DNA of 64,000 nucleotides from Clostridiales bacterium (GCA_918244965.1 CAKJYC010000006.1:36987-100986), one strand, 5' to 3'. Counted from the stretch's first letter, positions 9,176-18,221 are shown. Translations and numbers: made by a program. Notes: generated by a model from the sequence alone, not told the origin.

Positions 9176-9708
9176 AAGGTTCCTCTTTTATAGCTTTCGT
9201 AGACTGATAATAGTTCCTTTTGCAAAGCTTTCATCAACTGACGCTTTCTTCTGGAAACGGTGTCCCTATGAACACCGATCCTTGATGCATAGTCCGCGGA
9301 CGGTGTATTGTCAGCGATTGTTGCCCATATGAGATCCCGGTCTTGAACAGGGAACGATTCGACAACCCTTCTGACTTGCTCAGCCAATCGCGTTCTATCT
9401 TCCTTTTCAATCAAGAGGTTTTCCGGTGATTCTTCCACGTCTGATAATAAAACACTATCCGGATGATCAAAAGCTGTTGTTTCACTTTGCAATTCTGTCA
9501 ATGGAATAACTCCGTGGGATGCTTCTGATAGACAAGCATTCTCCTCCTGACGAACGGATGCTCGCAACATGCAAAACACATCTTTAGGAACAAGTACCCA
9601 TCGTCCTTCTTGTGTCTTTCGATAAAATCGGCGATGCCCTCTTGCGTCATATCGGACAGAAAAGTGTGTCTCACTCTCTTGCTTTAGCAGCGGGTTAAAA
9701 TCTAACAT
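9172..9708 (-). CDS. Sigma-70 region 4-like ICE regulator
   Basis: 178 aa from ATG 9708, chosen because GAAAGGAGTAAC lies just upstream; a longer frame reaches 9732. The C-terminal part (about 110-175) reads as a sigma region 4-type HTH: FPVQDRDLIWATIADN, then SADYASRIGVHRDTVSRRKR. Tn916-like elements carry a comparable sigma-like regulator upstream of xis/int. The N-terminal half contains a short strand-rich segment with RRFYRKTQEGRWVLVP. One base separates the start from the preceding gene's stop. It probably regulates element genes rather than acting as a housekeeping factor. Confidence 0.75.
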   Translation of the reverse strand: MLDFNPLLKQESETHFSVRYDARGHRRFYRKTQEGRWVLVPKDVFCMLRASVRQEENACLSEASHGVIPLTELQSETTAFDHPDSVLLSDVEESPENLLIEKEDRTRLAEQVRRVVESFPVQDRDLIWATIADNTPSADYASRIGVHRDTVSRRKRQLMKALQKELLSVYESYKRGTL

Positions 9709-9709
9709 G

Positions 9710-10078
9710 TTACTCCTTTCTTGGCTTGGCAAATGTAGATACTATGCTTTGTAATACGGCACCATCTTCTTTCGGCAGGGCAGGGATCAGTCGAATCAAC
9801 GCATTCTCCTGCTCGCTAGTTAAGTACAAACGGTCTTCTTTCCAACCGGGTACGACGTGAATGCCGCCACCTTTTCCCTGCGCCGTATAGATTGGAATGA
9901 AGGCAGACAGAAAAACAATGTCGTTTTGAATGGTCTTTCGACAGACTCCAAATTCGTATACGAGGTTTCCAACCGTAGTGAATCGGCGAACACTTAGGAT
10001 CTCAAGAATCAGCATTCGCCTCTCGGCTGCCGGTATCTTTTGCTTTCTCCTTTCTGTTGTGCCCGCATTATAAACCAT
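9710..10078 (-). CDS. HTH (DeoR/HTH_11-like) regulator
   Basis: 122 aa. The segment RRMLILEILSVRRFTTVGNL... followed by CRKTIQNDIVFLSAF is a winged HTH of the HTH_11/DeoR kind, then a small strand pair IYTAQGKGGGIHVV. This is the N-terminal part of WYL-type regulators, but no WYL ligand domain follows, so it is a stand-alone DNA-binding module. It is first in the int operon. The start is uncertain: no clear ribosome site precedes ATG 10078. Probably a transcriptional regulator of the excision genes. Confidence 0.65.
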   Translation of the reverse strand: MVYNAGTTERRKQKIPAAERRMLILEILSVRRFTTVGNLVYEFGVCRKTIQNDIVFLSAFIPIYTAQGKGGGIHVVPGWKEDRLYLTSEQENALIRLIPALPKEDGAVLQSIVSTFAKPRKE

Positions 10079-10212
10079 AAAGGTGTAAGTCTTTTACCTG
10101 TTTAGAAAAGAAATTTAGAATTGATATGAATTTTAAATAGGATGCTTGCCTTCTTATAAATAATTATCATTTTGAGCACGCTATCTTAAAATAATAGATG
10201 AGGTGACTTATA

Positions 10213-10572
10213 ATGAACGAATTTTCCAAGCCGCTCGCAGACGCGATCAAAAGAGCAAGAGGGAAACTTAAACTAACGCAAGAGCAGGTTGCAGAGCTTG
10301 CGAATACGGATCCATCCAATATTATGAAGATGGAGAATATCAGCCGCAATGCAAACCCGGAGCTTGCCACTCTGTATCCTGTCATTCGCGCTTTGTCCAT
10401 TGACCCTCAAGAGATCTTTTATCCGGAGATGAAGGCTGAAAATCCAAATCTCCGCATTCTGCAGCAGCTCGTTTCCGAGTGCTCGGATGCCGAAGCAGAA
10501 GCATTAATTCCGATCATCCGTGAACTTCTTTTCTTCATGCGTTCGACAAAAAAGACGGATATCACGGAATAA
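10213..10572 (+). CDS. XRE-family transcriptional regulator
   Basis: 119 aa. An HTH_3 domain occupies about residues 8-65 (LKLTQEQVAELANTDPSNIMKMEN); the C-terminal helical segment probably dimerises. GAGGTGACTTATA precedes the ATG. It is transcribed divergently from the sigma/xis/int operon, with 134 bp between them, a usual arrangement for an element repressor controlling excision or transfer promoters. A strong hairpin follows the stop. Confidence 0.82.
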   Translation: MNEFSKPLADAIKRARGKLKLTQEQVAELANTDPSNIMKMENISRNANPELATLYPVIRALSIDPQEIFYPEMKAENPNLRILQQLVSECSDAEAEALIPIIRELLFFMRSTKKTDITE

Positions 10573-10576
10573 ACAA

Positions 10577-10609
10577 AGAGCCTGCCTCTCTCTCGAGAAA
10601 GCAGGCTCT
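10577..10609. terminator. Hairpin between convergent genes
   Basis: Perfect 9-bp stem AGAGCCTGC (10577-10585) with GCAGGCTCT (10601-10609), 15-nt loop. It lies 5 bp after the XRE stop and 14 bp from the stop of the KTR gene on the other strand. The U-tract is poor, so strength is uncertain. Confidence 0.6.
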
Positions 10610-10623
10610 CCGCATCTTATCTG

Positions 10624-10893
10624 CTATGCGTCCGGCTCTTCGCTTTTTGTCATCTCAAACCGCATGACATCTATCTTCACTTCTGTCTTGCATTTCGGAC
10701 AATATAGGGGAAACCGTAAAAGAACGGTGTCTTCATACACTTTTGTCCTAGTCTTTCCACCGCAGATTGGGCAGCGTATCCAACGTGATTTTCTTATATT
10801 GTTAATCGAGCTCGTTATAGGTGTTATTTGAGTAATATCATTTATCATGGATTTACGTGTGCGGATATCTTGAAATAGTGATAGGTGCTCCAT
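10624..10893 (-). CDS. Cysteine-rich KTR-domain protein
   Basis: Up to 89 aa; the conserved core starts at Met16 (10848). Two CPxC knuckles are seen, CPICGGKTRTKV and YCPKCKTEV, with TVLLRFPLYCP between them. This is the 'KTR' zinc-ribbon small protein found in Tn916/Tn1549-like elements, where its role is unknown. The 5' end overlaps the 3' end of the DUF6034-like lipoprotein gene on the same strand if the longer start is used. No strong ribosome site marks either start. Confidence 0.75.
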   Translation of the reverse strand: MEHLSLFQDIRTRKSMINDITQITPITSSINNIRKSRWIRCPICGGKTRTKVYEDTVLLRFPLYCPKCKTEVKIDVMRFEMTKSEEPDA

Positions 10894-12202
10894 TTAGTGC
10901 GTTAAATAGAAGAATGCTAGTAAACTCAACACTGTCATTTCCTATGAAACGATAGTCAAATAGACAAACCCAAGTTGGGATTAAATAACCGTAATCCGGT
11001 TCATCCTTAACAGGCTGTAATGAATAAGAAAGGATCATTTTTGTTAATGATGTATTTGGATCATAGTGCCGTTTGTCGATTGATAAATAACTTAATCCTA
11101 ATTTTAGAAAGTGGCTAATTTCATTTTGTAACTTTCTAAAATCCATAAGTTGAGCATTATCATTGACTATTTCTGCTACTTCGATAGGATTGAGCCAACT
11201 TAGATACTCAACTCCATTCTCACTTACAAAGATATTCAATGTCTCTGCTTGCCACGGTGCATAGTAAAAAGTTCCTTCTTCCATATGAAAAAGGCCACAA
11301 CTATCATATAGACCTATATCAACAGGGTAGTATTCGAAACTATGACAGAAACTGAATAACCATCCATCTTCTATAACATCCCTACTAACCACACTATAAT
11401 AACGTGCTTTTTCTGCACTGCATATTCTATATCCGGTTAATCCAACCGTTTCGAGAAAGCTATATGCTATCGACTCCGCATCGCCTTGAGATTGCTTTAC
11501 AACTGGATAGACAGGACCTTCATCCAGATAAGTTCCTTCGTCTTTCAATAAAGATTCTGGGAGCACATTAGAATGCTGTACAGTGCAAATAAGTAATGAG
11601 TATTCATTATACTTGTCAATTGTAGCATAATTTCCGTTTTCGCACAAATATGTTTGATTAATTATTCCATCAGGAATGGAAATGCGATTTGTTTCAATGA
11701 AGCTCTCTCTTGGCGCGTTTTGATCCGATATGTGCGTATTTATTGATTGAAGAAAGCCAGATTCCTGGTCATTTTCAGCTGCTACTAATAATGCACGTTG
11801 GTATTCCTCATGACTTATTTCGGTACAATTCCACATGCTAATTACAGATGGCAATATTGCTTCGGCAATTGTTTGAATTTGTTCCGAAGATATTGTAGCC
11901 TTTTTCACCTTGCGCACAGGAAAAACATCTTGGTTCTCAATAACAATCTCGGCATCAATTGGTACACTTAGATACTCTGTTTCGATTGAATCTGACCATC
12001 GTGTTTCAATGATCTGGTTCTGTAGTATTTGATCGTCTGTGCTTTTACTACAATCTGAAAGTGTTGACTTGGGACTAGCCGTTGTAAATATAGATTCTTC
12101 GTAATCATTATCGTTTTTGTTTATTACGATCTCCTTTTGCGGAGTAGGAACACACGCAATAAAACATATGAGTGACAACAATAATATGAGACTTCTTTTC
12201 AT
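10853..12202 (-). CDS. DUF6034-type lipoprotein, copy B
   Basis: 449 aa. Type II signal: MKRSLILLLSLICFIAC, with lipobox FIAC and Cys17, then CVPTPQKEIVINKND. The CxPTPxxEIVxN start is shared with the protein at 16863-18185, and both have a similar domain order: an acidic N-terminus, AEIVIENQDVFPV-type strand, a central domain with FLETVGLTGYR, and a C-terminal 'Y.IPTWV.' block. The two are paralogs. Expected to be anchored on the outer face of the membrane; function unknown. It follows the small secreted gene at 12305 and a hairpin, forming module B of a duplicated cassette. Confidence 0.7.
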   Translation of the reverse strand: MKRSLILLLSLICFIACVPTPQKEIVINKNDNDYEESIFTTASPKSTLSDCSKSTDDQILQNQIIETRWSDSIETEYLSVPIDAEIVIENQDVFPVRKVKKATISSEQIQTIAEAILPSVISMWNCTEISHEEYQRALLVAAENDQESGFLQSINTHISDQNAPRESFIETNRISIPDGIINQTYLCENGNYATIDKYNEYSLLICTVQHSNVLPESLLKDEGTYLDEGPVYPVVKQSQGDAESIAYSFLETVGLTGYRICSAEKARYYSVVSRDVIEDGWLFSFCHSFEYYPVDIGLYDSCGLFHMEEGTFYYAPWQAETLNIFVSENGVEYLSWLNPIEVAEIVNDNAQLMDFRKLQNEISHFLKLGLSYLSIDKRHYDPNTSLTKMILSYSLQPVKDEPDYGYLIPTWVCLFDYRFIGNDSVEFTSILLFNALNGAPITISRYPHT

Positions 12203-12257
12203 TTTCTATTTCTCCATACTCATGTTTTTTCTGATTATGCTCGTTATAAATACCATA

Positions 12258-12291
12258 TCTCTTGCCGTAAAATATCATTTACGGCAAGAGA
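12258..12291 (-). terminator. 14-bp perfect hairpin downstream of secreted gene B
   Basis: TCTCTTGCCGTAAA (12258-12271) and TTTACGGCAAGAGA (12278-12291) form a 14-bp stem with a 6-nt loop, 14 bp past the stop of the 12305 gene and before the lipoprotein start at 12202. The U-run is weak, so it may act as a 3'-end stabiliser or attenuator that sets different levels for the two genes. Confidence 0.6.
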
Positions 12292-12304
12292 TGCTTTGTA
12301 GTAT

Positions 12305-12736
12305 TTACCAACTAATCAAGGTGCCATTTGTTTTCATTTTTGAATAAGTGCTGCTCCCTGAAACATAACACGGATTATAAATCCAGAATCTTACATAATC
12401 ATAAGATTGAGCAGCGAGGATCGTAGCTGAATTGAATGATTTTGTTTCATCATTATAAACATTCAGTATTTGAGTTCCAATTCGAGTCCCGCCATCACTA
12501 TATAAATAGGTTTTATGATATGGTGTTGCACTTGAGCTAATAAAAATGGTTTCTACAGAATGGTCAGCAATGCCATTCCACGTTGTTCCTTTTGAGAGTA
12601 CATAATCCGTTTTAAAATAATGCTTTACAGGGGTTTGATAACCTGCATTATAATTACCGGAATCAGCAAATGAACTCTGAACAGCAACAATCAACAATGC
12701 TAAAGCAAAAATAATAGATAGAATTCTCTTTTTCAT
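12305..12736 (-). CDS. Small secreted protein, module B
   Basis: 143 aa. Sec signal peptide MKKRILSIIFALALLIVAVQ with a likely cut after SSFA. The mature part of about 120 residues is rich in Ser/Thr/Tyr/Asn and predicted beta, with one Cys. No known domain recognised. An AGGGAGAATAAA ribosome site precedes the ATG. Upstream lies a structured leader shared with the gene at 18269, and downstream a DUF6034-like lipoprotein, the same order as module A. Could be an extracellular peptide-like effector, an adhesion factor or a substrate of the nearby ABC exporter; none is shown by the sequence. Confidence 0.65.
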   Translation of the reverse strand: MKKRILSIIFALALLIVAVQSSFADSGNYNAGYQTPVKHYFKTDYVLSKGTTWNGIADHSVETIFISSSATPYHKTYLYSDGGTRIGTQILNVYNDETKSFNSATILAAQSYDYVRFWIYNPCYVSGSSTYSKMKTNGTLISW

Positions 12737-12778
12737 TTTATTCTCCCTAATTTAATTTTCTTGTTTTTTTGTTCCAAA

Positions 12779-12854
12779 GATGCTATCCTATAAATGACCT
12801 TTACATGATAGCACCACAACCGTGTGCGAGCTGGCCGCTCAAATTGTGTAAAGG
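12779..12854 (-). promoter_or_regulatory. Conserved structured 5' leader, copy B
   Basis: On the transcribed strand CCTTTACA (12847-12854) can pair with TGTAAAGG (12798-12805), which itself lies in the loop of a second helix, GTGCTATC/GATAGCAT (12807-12814 with 12780-12787). That gives a pseudoknot-like fold. A small hairpin GAGC/GCTC (12828-12840) sits inside. A homologous block with the same layout is at 18754-18830. The inner hairpin has covaried between copies (C-G here, T-A/T-A there). Both precede small secreted genes by under 110 bp. Could be a regulatory RNA leader or a paired operator. Confidence 0.5.
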
Positions 12855-13047
12855 TTTTTCTTGTCGGGCAACTCCTTTCCTCTCATAACAATGACAAAAC
12901 ATCATTGCCATGAAGATGATTGAATATAGACCAAGTCAGTATTACCCCTATTGGATATCCTAACTAATCCGTTTCAACACGTTGCAATTCTCAATGAGGC
13001 CATAGTTTGTACACATATTAACCAATATACTCTGTATTCCATCTTAT
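12855..13047 (-). other. Intergenic with possible remnant of a secreted-gene 3' end
   Basis: Part of a 311-bp gene-free stretch (12737-13047). Near 12908-12921 the sequence CCATGAAGATGAT resembles the extreme 3' end of the secreted gene at 18872 (TGCTAA-proximal), in the same position relative to the leader. This suggests that a larger block was duplicated and the upstream gene copy lost here. No intact gene is seen. Confidence 0.3.
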
Positions 13048-14418
13048 TTATCTCATCTGCATCATACGCGCAAAACGGGCGATGACGATGATCGCGACCA
13101 GGATGATGATGACCGCGATCGCAACGAGCAGGGAGATCCACCACTGCGACAGCGTCTGCTGTTCCTTCTGCTCCTTCTCCTGCCGCTCCTTTTCCTCGTC
13201 GGTGATCTTTTCTGGTTCTAAGATCGTGCCTTTGAGGTCCTGAAACAGAATCTGTTCCTCGCCGTTTTCGTCCTCGTAGTGCAGCTCAAAGCTGCCCCAC
13301 GTGTCGCCGTATTTCTGACTGCCCGAAAGCGTGGTCACAAAGACCGGCAGCTCCTTGGTCGCCTCGCCCTGCGGCGCGATGCTGCCGAGATACGCGGACG
13401 AGCAGATCAGTCCGTCGACGTTCAGAACGCCGCGCACGTTGTACGCCGTCGCGCAGGAGGGATTGTACACATAGATGATCTGCGTGAACGTGTCGCCGCC
13501 GGTCATCGTCTCGGGCAGCTTCACCGCGTCGTACGCAAGCTCCACCGGCTGCGCGACGTGCACACAGTAGCTTGCTTCGCCTTTGTACTCGCCGTCAAAC
13601 TTGCCTTCGTACTTCCAGCCGATCTTTACAAGGTGGTCGCCTTCCAGCGCATGCCGCGCCACGCGCAGATCAAAGCGCACCGCTGTCGTTTCGTTCGCGG
13701 CGAGGCGGTCGATGTAGATCCCGTTGAGATCGGAGGAAAGCACCACGTCCTTATCCTGCGGCTCGGCGTTGATGCAGATGTTGCGCGCCTCCTTCTGACC
13801 GGCGTTGACGATCGCAAGATCGATCGTGACCGTGTCGTTGCCGACTGTGTCCTGCGGCGTGACGACGCCGCTTTCGATCAACAGGATCGGCTTTTCGACC
13901 GGCGTACTCCACAGTTCCTTCTCATTCTTTTTGCCCTTGGCGATCTCGCAAAGGACCGGGAACGTCTGTTCGGCCGTTTCGCCCGCCGCGGTCCTGTACG
14001 CTACGACAAACCGCACGAGATACGTGCCGATCAGATGCGACGCGCTCAGCGGAACGGTGCAGTCGATGAGATATGCCTTTGCGCTTTCGGTCCCGCCCGC
14101 GGCGTTTGTGACCTCATACGTCTGCGCGGCGACGTCGAACGTCAGCTCGCCGGTATCGAACGTGCCGTCCGCCGGGAACTTCACCGTCACGCGGACCGTG
14201 TCTTCCGCGACCGTGCCGATCAGCGGCAGCAGGAAGCGCACGTCCTTCTGCCCTTCCTTGGGAATAAAACCGGCCGAAATGCTCTTATCCATGCCCGGAT
14301 AAACGCGCTCCGTGTCGACCGCGAGCGCCTCATCCGCGTCCCCGCCCTCGGCGAACGCCAGCACCGGCGTCAGCGCCAGGATCAAAACCAACAACCATGC
14401 GAATACTCTCTGTTTCAT
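13048..14418 (-). CDS. Secreted, membrane-anchored protein with NEW3/CARDB-like domains
   Basis: 456 aa, GC-rich. Signal peptide MKQRVFAWLLVLILALTPVLA. The ectodomain of repeated beta segments (about 35-405) includes 'VGNDTVTIDLAIVNAGQKEA' and 'GGDTFTQIIYVYNPS', typical of Ig-like CARDB/NEW3 repeats in COG1361-type S-layer-like proteins. A charged linker (about 405-425) and C-terminal membrane helix WWISLLVAIAVIIILVAIIVI follow. It is downstream of an ABC ATPase gene by 22 bp and of the permease, so it is likely an accessory part of that exporter. GAGGATAACGG precedes the ATG. Confidence 0.75.
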   Translation of the reverse strand: MKQRVFAWLLVLILALTPVLAFAEGGDADEALAVDTERVYPGMDKSISAGFIPKEGQKDVRFLLPLIGTVAEDTVRVTVKFPADGTFDTGELTFDVAAQTYEVTNAAGGTESAKAYLIDCTVPLSASHLIGTYLVRFVVAYRTAAGETAEQTFPVLCEIAKGKKNEKELWSTPVEKPILLIESGVVTPQDTVGNDTVTIDLAIVNAGQKEARNICINAEPQDKDVVLSSDLNGIYIDRLAANETTAVRFDLRVARHALEGDHLVKIGWKYEGKFDGEYKGEASYCVHVAQPVELAYDAVKLPETMTGGDTFTQIIYVYNPSCATAYNVRGVLNVDGLICSSAYLGSIAPQGEATKELPVFVTTLSGSQKYGDTWGSFELHYEDENGEEQILFQDLKGTILEPEKITDEEKERQEKEQKEQQTLSQWWISLLVAIAVIIILVAIIVIARFARMMQMR

Positions 14419-14440
14419 ACCGTTATCCTCAATTTCTGTG

Positions 14441-15079
14441 TTATAGCATTGTCATAACGCCCGCGTCCATCTCGCAGACCGTGTCGCACAGCGCTTCGAT
14501 GTCCGCGATATTATGGCTTGCAAGCAGGATGGTGCGGCCGTCGACGGCGAGCGACTTAAAAAGCTCGCGCATCTCGGCGACGCCGTGCTTGTCAAGGCCG
14601 TTCATCGGCTCGTCGAGGATCATCAAAGACGGCTCCTCCATGATCGCCTGCGCAATGCCCAAGCGCTGGCGCATGCCGAGCGAATACTTGCCGACGGGTT
14701 TAGAGCTCATCGGGTCCAGCCCCACGCGGCGGATCGTGCCGGCGATCTGCTTTAAATTGATCTTGCGCTTTAAGGACGCCAGAATCTCGAGGTTTTTGAG
14801 CCCCGAAAGCTGCGGCAGAAAGCCCGGTGTTTCGATAATCAGCCCGATATCCTCCGGAAAGTCGACGTCCTTGCCGATCTGCTTGCCGTTGACAAAGACC
14901 TTGCCGCTTGTCGGCTGCAGAAAGCCGCAGATACATTTGAACATGACGGTCTTGCCGCTGCCGTTGTTGCCGACCACACCGTGAATCTTTCCTGCCTCAA
15001 AATTTCGGTTAATGCCCTTTAAGACCGTGTCCTGTCCGAACACCTTCACAAGATCGTGTACTTCAATTGCGTTTGCCAT
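14441..15079 (-). CDS. ABC transporter ATP-binding protein
   Basis: 212 aa. Walker A GNNGSGKT (about 37-44), signature YSLGMRQRL (about 131), Walker B LMILDEPMNGLD (about 154-165) and H-loop ASHN (about 188) are all intact. The length and GxGxGxxG-less ATPase-only layout fit an ABC-2/lantibiotic-immunity-like exporter subunit. AAGGAGACTATCT precedes the ATG. The permease gene lies 12 bp upstream. GC-rich, unlike the flanking cargo genes. Confidence 0.9.
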   Translation of the reverse strand: MANAIEVHDLVKVFGQDTVLKGINRNFEAGKIHGVVGNNGSGKTVMFKCICGFLQPTSGKVFVNGKQIGKDVDFPEDIGLIIETPGFLPQLSGLKNLEILASLKRKINLKQIAGTIRRVGLDPMSSKPVGKYSLGMRQRLGIAQAIMEEPSLMILDEPMNGLDKHGVAEMRELFKSLAVDGRTILLASHNIADIEALCDTVCEMDAGVMTML

Positions 15080-15091
15080 AGATAGTCTCCT

Positions 15092-16846
15092 TTATGATTG
15101 CTCTGTGCCGAGGAACATGAAGTTATAGCGACGGATGGCTAAAAGAATGCCGATCATCAGAAGCACGATCAGCCCGCCAAAGATCGCGTAAGTCTGCCAA
15201 AGCCGCGGAAGAAGGTCATAGCCGAAGTTGTGCATGTGATAGGTCGCCTGATTCAAAGGCGAAAGCCAGCCCACCGCGACGTTTGCCTTGTACATCAGCT
15301 CGTCCGGGAGGTTTATCATCTGCTTGATCAGCTCCGGGTTCAGAAGCAGCCCGTAGAGCGAGAAGCCGAACGCCGCAACCACGCCCGCGCTCTTGCCGCG
15401 CAGCAGCTTCATAAACAGCATGAGCAGCGCAAGCACGAGCGTGTACAGCAGCATCAGGAGGAAAATCGTCATGGCGCATTGGTACGGACGCGACATCTCA
15501 AGCGTCTTGACAAGGGCGGGCAGCGCAACCGCCTTGCCCGCGCCGGAGTAGCCGAGGATCGCCGCCGTCTCCGACCACATATTGCCGATAAAGCTGTTTT
15601 GCATACAGATCAGCGTCGTCGCAATCAGAATGAACACCATATAGATGAGCGTCGCAAGGATCAGATAAATGAGCTGTCCCCACGCCCACGTCGACCGCTT
15701 CATGCGCACCAGATAATACGGTACGCCCGCGCCGAGGAACGGAATGTCCGCAAAGAGCAGAACCAAGAGAAGCGAGATGAGAAGCACCGAATTTGCGTCG
15801 CCGAAGGTCCATACGAACGGCTCGAACGCCTGCATGGCGGTTCCCATATCATAGGCGAACGACGCCGCCTTGTCGGAGAGCAGAAAGCACAGGATGAACG
15901 CGAGCGCAAAGGTCAGCACGATGCGCACGTTGCCGCGCCACATGCGAAAGTTATAGCGCACGACCGCCGCGACCTGCGAGAGACCGTAGAGCCCGGGGAT
16001 CTTCTTTCCCTTCTTCGGCTTGGCGCGCTCGATACGCTTTGCAAGGCGCTTTTGCGAAAGGTTCTGCGCAAAGTAGTGCCGTTTCTGCCGCTTGTCGTCA
16101 CGCAGTTCCGTCTGCGCGGTCATGTAAAAGACGAGCTGCAAAATGAGCACAAGCATGAGAAGCGTCAGCGCCGCGCTCTTGCCCTGCAGCGGCCACGCGC
16201 CCTCCATGGTGAGATAATTCTTGGGGTTCAGCATGAAGGTCGTGCGGAAATAGCGCTCCTGCAGGATGATCAAAACATAATAGAAGATGAACGGCGCGGC
16301 GTACGCAAGGTACACGTTCTGGGTCAGCGACGAGGCGAGCAGCCCCACGCTTGCCCACAGCGCGCCGGAGAGGAAGAACAGCACAAGCCGCAGCAGGATA
16401 TCCGGGATCAGCGACTTGACCGCGTATTCGCCGTAGACCTCGATCGGCGCGAACACGAGGAAAAACACGCCGAGCGCCGTCACGATACCGAGCACCAGCG
16501 CAAGCCCGCCGGAGACCGCCGCGCCGATCCCCTTGCCGAGGATGTAGCGCGATACGCTTGTCCGCGTCAGATACGGCTTCAGGTAGCCGGATTTCACGTC
16601 GTCCGTGAACGCGGTGGTGTAGGGGATCGCGGCAAGGATCGGCACCGCGAACAGAATGACGTCGCTGCCCAATGCTTTCAGCAGCAGCTCGCGGTGATAG
16701 CCGTACATGACGCGCACCTCTTCCATGCGGAACACGGAAAGCGCATCCGAAAATGCGCCGATGCACAGGCACAGCACCATGCCGAGGAATGCGATCATGA
16801 AGCTCTTACTGAAGATCGCTCGTTTTATATCCGTTTGAGTTTTCAT
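15092..16846 (-). CDS. ABC-2-type transporter permease, double length
   Basis: 584 aa from ATG 16846, chosen because AAGGTCC lies upstream and the longer frame to 16885 runs into the lipoprotein gene's stop. About twelve hydrophobic segments fall in two halves (about 15-265 and 305-580), each beginning with a basic amphipathic stretch (KRAIFSKSF and VVRYNFRMW). It therefore looks like a fusion of two six-helix ABC-2 permeases. The linker is strongly basic (ERAKPKKGKK). Partner of the ATPase gene downstream. Substrate unknown; the neighbours suggest peptides or envelope components. Confidence 0.85.
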   Translation of the reverse strand: MKTQTDIKRAIFSKSFMIAFLGMVLCLCIGAFSDALSVFRMEEVRVMYGYHRELLLKALGSDVILFAVPILAAIPYTTAFTDDVKSGYLKPYLTRTSVSRYILGKGIGAAVSGGLALVLGIVTALGVFFLVFAPIEVYGEYAVKSLIPDILLRLVLFFLSGALWASVGLLASSLTQNVYLAYAAPFIFYYVLIILQERYFRTTFMLNPKNYLTMEGAWPLQGKSAALTLLMLVLILQLVFYMTAQTELRDDKRQKRHYFAQNLSQKRLAKRIERAKPKKGKKIPGLYGLSQVAAVVRYNFRMWRGNVRIVLTFALAFILCFLLSDKAASFAYDMGTAMQAFEPFVWTFGDANSVLLISLLLVLLFADIPFLGAGVPYYLVRMKRSTWAWGQLIYLILATLIYMVFILIATTLICMQNSFIGNMWSETAAILGYSGAGKAVALPALVKTLEMSRPYQCAMTIFLLMLLYTLVLALLMLFMKLLRGKSAGVVAAFGFSLYGLLLNPELIKQMINLPDELMYKANVAVGWLSPLNQATYHMHNFGYDLLPRLWQTYAIFGGLIVLLMIGILLAIRRYNFMFLGTEQS

Positions 16847-16862
16847 TTTGATGGACCTTACA

Positions 16863-18185
16863 TTAGCGCATAATAAACGTACCATCTATTGCATTCATTA
16901 GTAACACATCAATGTCAAAATTCAAGGATGCTTCTTCCTCCGTCGTCAAAAAGATTACCCATGTGGGTACATAAAAAGCTTCGTCGCCTTGATTCGGGAT
17001 TTGCGCAATCGAAGTAGTCAGCACCATGCGACTGATGACAATCGGTGATCCTTCAAAACCGCCCGTTCCATACTCCAATAGCTTTTTTAAGCTCTTTTGA
17101 ATTTCGGAAAAGGGTAACAGCTGCACGTTTTCACTTGCCGTCATGACCGTTTCCTTGGGATATGCCCAACCGATGAACTGAACCCCTTCCTCCGTAACAA
17201 ATATCTGGACGCATTCCTGACGCCATTTAGGCGCATACGTCATGCCGTCATCCTGCGTAAAGTTCAAAAAATCAGGATTGCCATAGTCTCCATAAAAGCA
17301 TGGTACGGTTCCTTCAAGCGTGTTCACATACGTCAGCCAATAGCCTTCACCGTATACGGCGTAAGTATAGCTTTGTGTTTCCCTCGCTTTTTGCACTTCG
17401 GCAACTCTAAAACCGTTCAAGCCAAGGGAGAGAATGCAAGCATCGCCTTTTACAATGGCTTCGTCCTGCGAAATCATGATGTGATCCAACGTATGCGGCA
17501 TTTCGCCCGGTGTGGCTTCTCCCTGCAAGACGACATTTTCTGTCTGAATAACACCGTCTCGATGTTGTCTCAGTGTAACAAGCGAGTTGGTATTGTTCTT
17601 GCCAAATAAATACCACGTTAGTCCGGAGCTGTCCTTTACCGGTATCGTCTTGATCGGAAAAGAAAGGTTTTCGGCGGTCAGCGGTTGGAAACTGTCTTCA
17701 AGCGGTGCTTGCTCAATCAGACTTTGAATTCGCTTCATTTCCTCTTCATTCGGCTGCCAGATTTGTTCTCCAGTCGTTTCATCAATTCCCATATAGGTCC
17801 CTTTCGCTGCATGCTTCAGGTCCTCTGTCAACTCTTCGCGGCTGTATTCATTCTCCCGAATGACCCAATTGCCCGAGCAAACACCCTGCAAAAAGTATAC
17901 GACATCACTCGTTGTAAACTTATGCTGCTTGATAGTCGTAACAGGAAACTGTTCTGCGGTCGGCACTTCAACATCAGCTGAAATACGCACTTCTCTATTG
18001 CGCGCCATAAATGTTTCTTCCCAATGAGAAGGTGCCTCAAAAATGTATGCAGGAGCAGCAGTCGCAACGATTGCCTGCTCAAGCTTCCCGTCTGTACGGT
18101 TCATTACAATTTCCTCATCAGGTGTTGGTTGACACGCACAAAGAAAGATCAAACATAGAATGGTGACGACAGATAGTTTTTTCAT
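16863..18185 (-). CDS. DUF6034-type lipoprotein, copy A
   Basis: 440 aa from ATG 18185, which has AAGGAGCTAAA upstream (a longer frame reaches 18206). Type II signal MKKLSVVTILCLIFLCAC with Cys18, then QPTPDEEIVMNRTDG, matching the start of the protein at 10853-12202. Both share a central 'SLGLNGFR' segment and a C-terminal 'FYVPTWVIF' block. Predicted outer-surface lipoprotein of unknown role. It follows the secreted gene at 18269 after a hairpin and ends 17 bp before the ABC permease start, so it may be co-transcribed with the exporter. Confidence 0.75.
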   Translation of the reverse strand: MKKLSVVTILCLIFLCACQPTPDEEIVMNRTDGKLEQAIVATAAPAYIFEAPSHWEETFMARNREVRISADVEVPTAEQFPVTTIKQHKFTTSDVVYFLQGVCSGNWVIRENEYSREELTEDLKHAAKGTYMGIDETTGEQIWQPNEEEMKRIQSLIEQAPLEDSFQPLTAENLSFPIKTIPVKDSSGLTWYLFGKNNTNSLVTLRQHRDGVIQTENVVLQGEATPGEMPHTLDHIMISQDEAIVKGDACILSLGLNGFRVAEVQKARETQSYTYAVYGEGYWLTYVNTLEGTVPCFYGDYGNPDFLNFTQDDGMTYAPKWRQECVQIFVTEEGVQFIGWAYPKETVMTASENVQLLPFSEIQKSLKKLLEYGTGGFEGSPIVISRMVLTTSIAQIPNQGDEAFYVPTWVIFLTTEEEASLNFDIDVLLMNAIDGTFIMR

Positions 18186-18221
18186 TTTAGCTCCTTTATA
18201 AAACAAATTGATTGGTATAGA

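Noticed and set aside
13279..14457. 392-aa plus-strand frame opposite the CARDB-type protein
   Set aside because: Same reason: antisense of a GC-rich gene, no recognisable motif.
15230..16873. 547-aa plus-strand frame opposite the ABC permease
   Set aside because: His/Arg/Gln-rich product typical of the reverse frame of a GC-rich membrane protein gene; no start signal.
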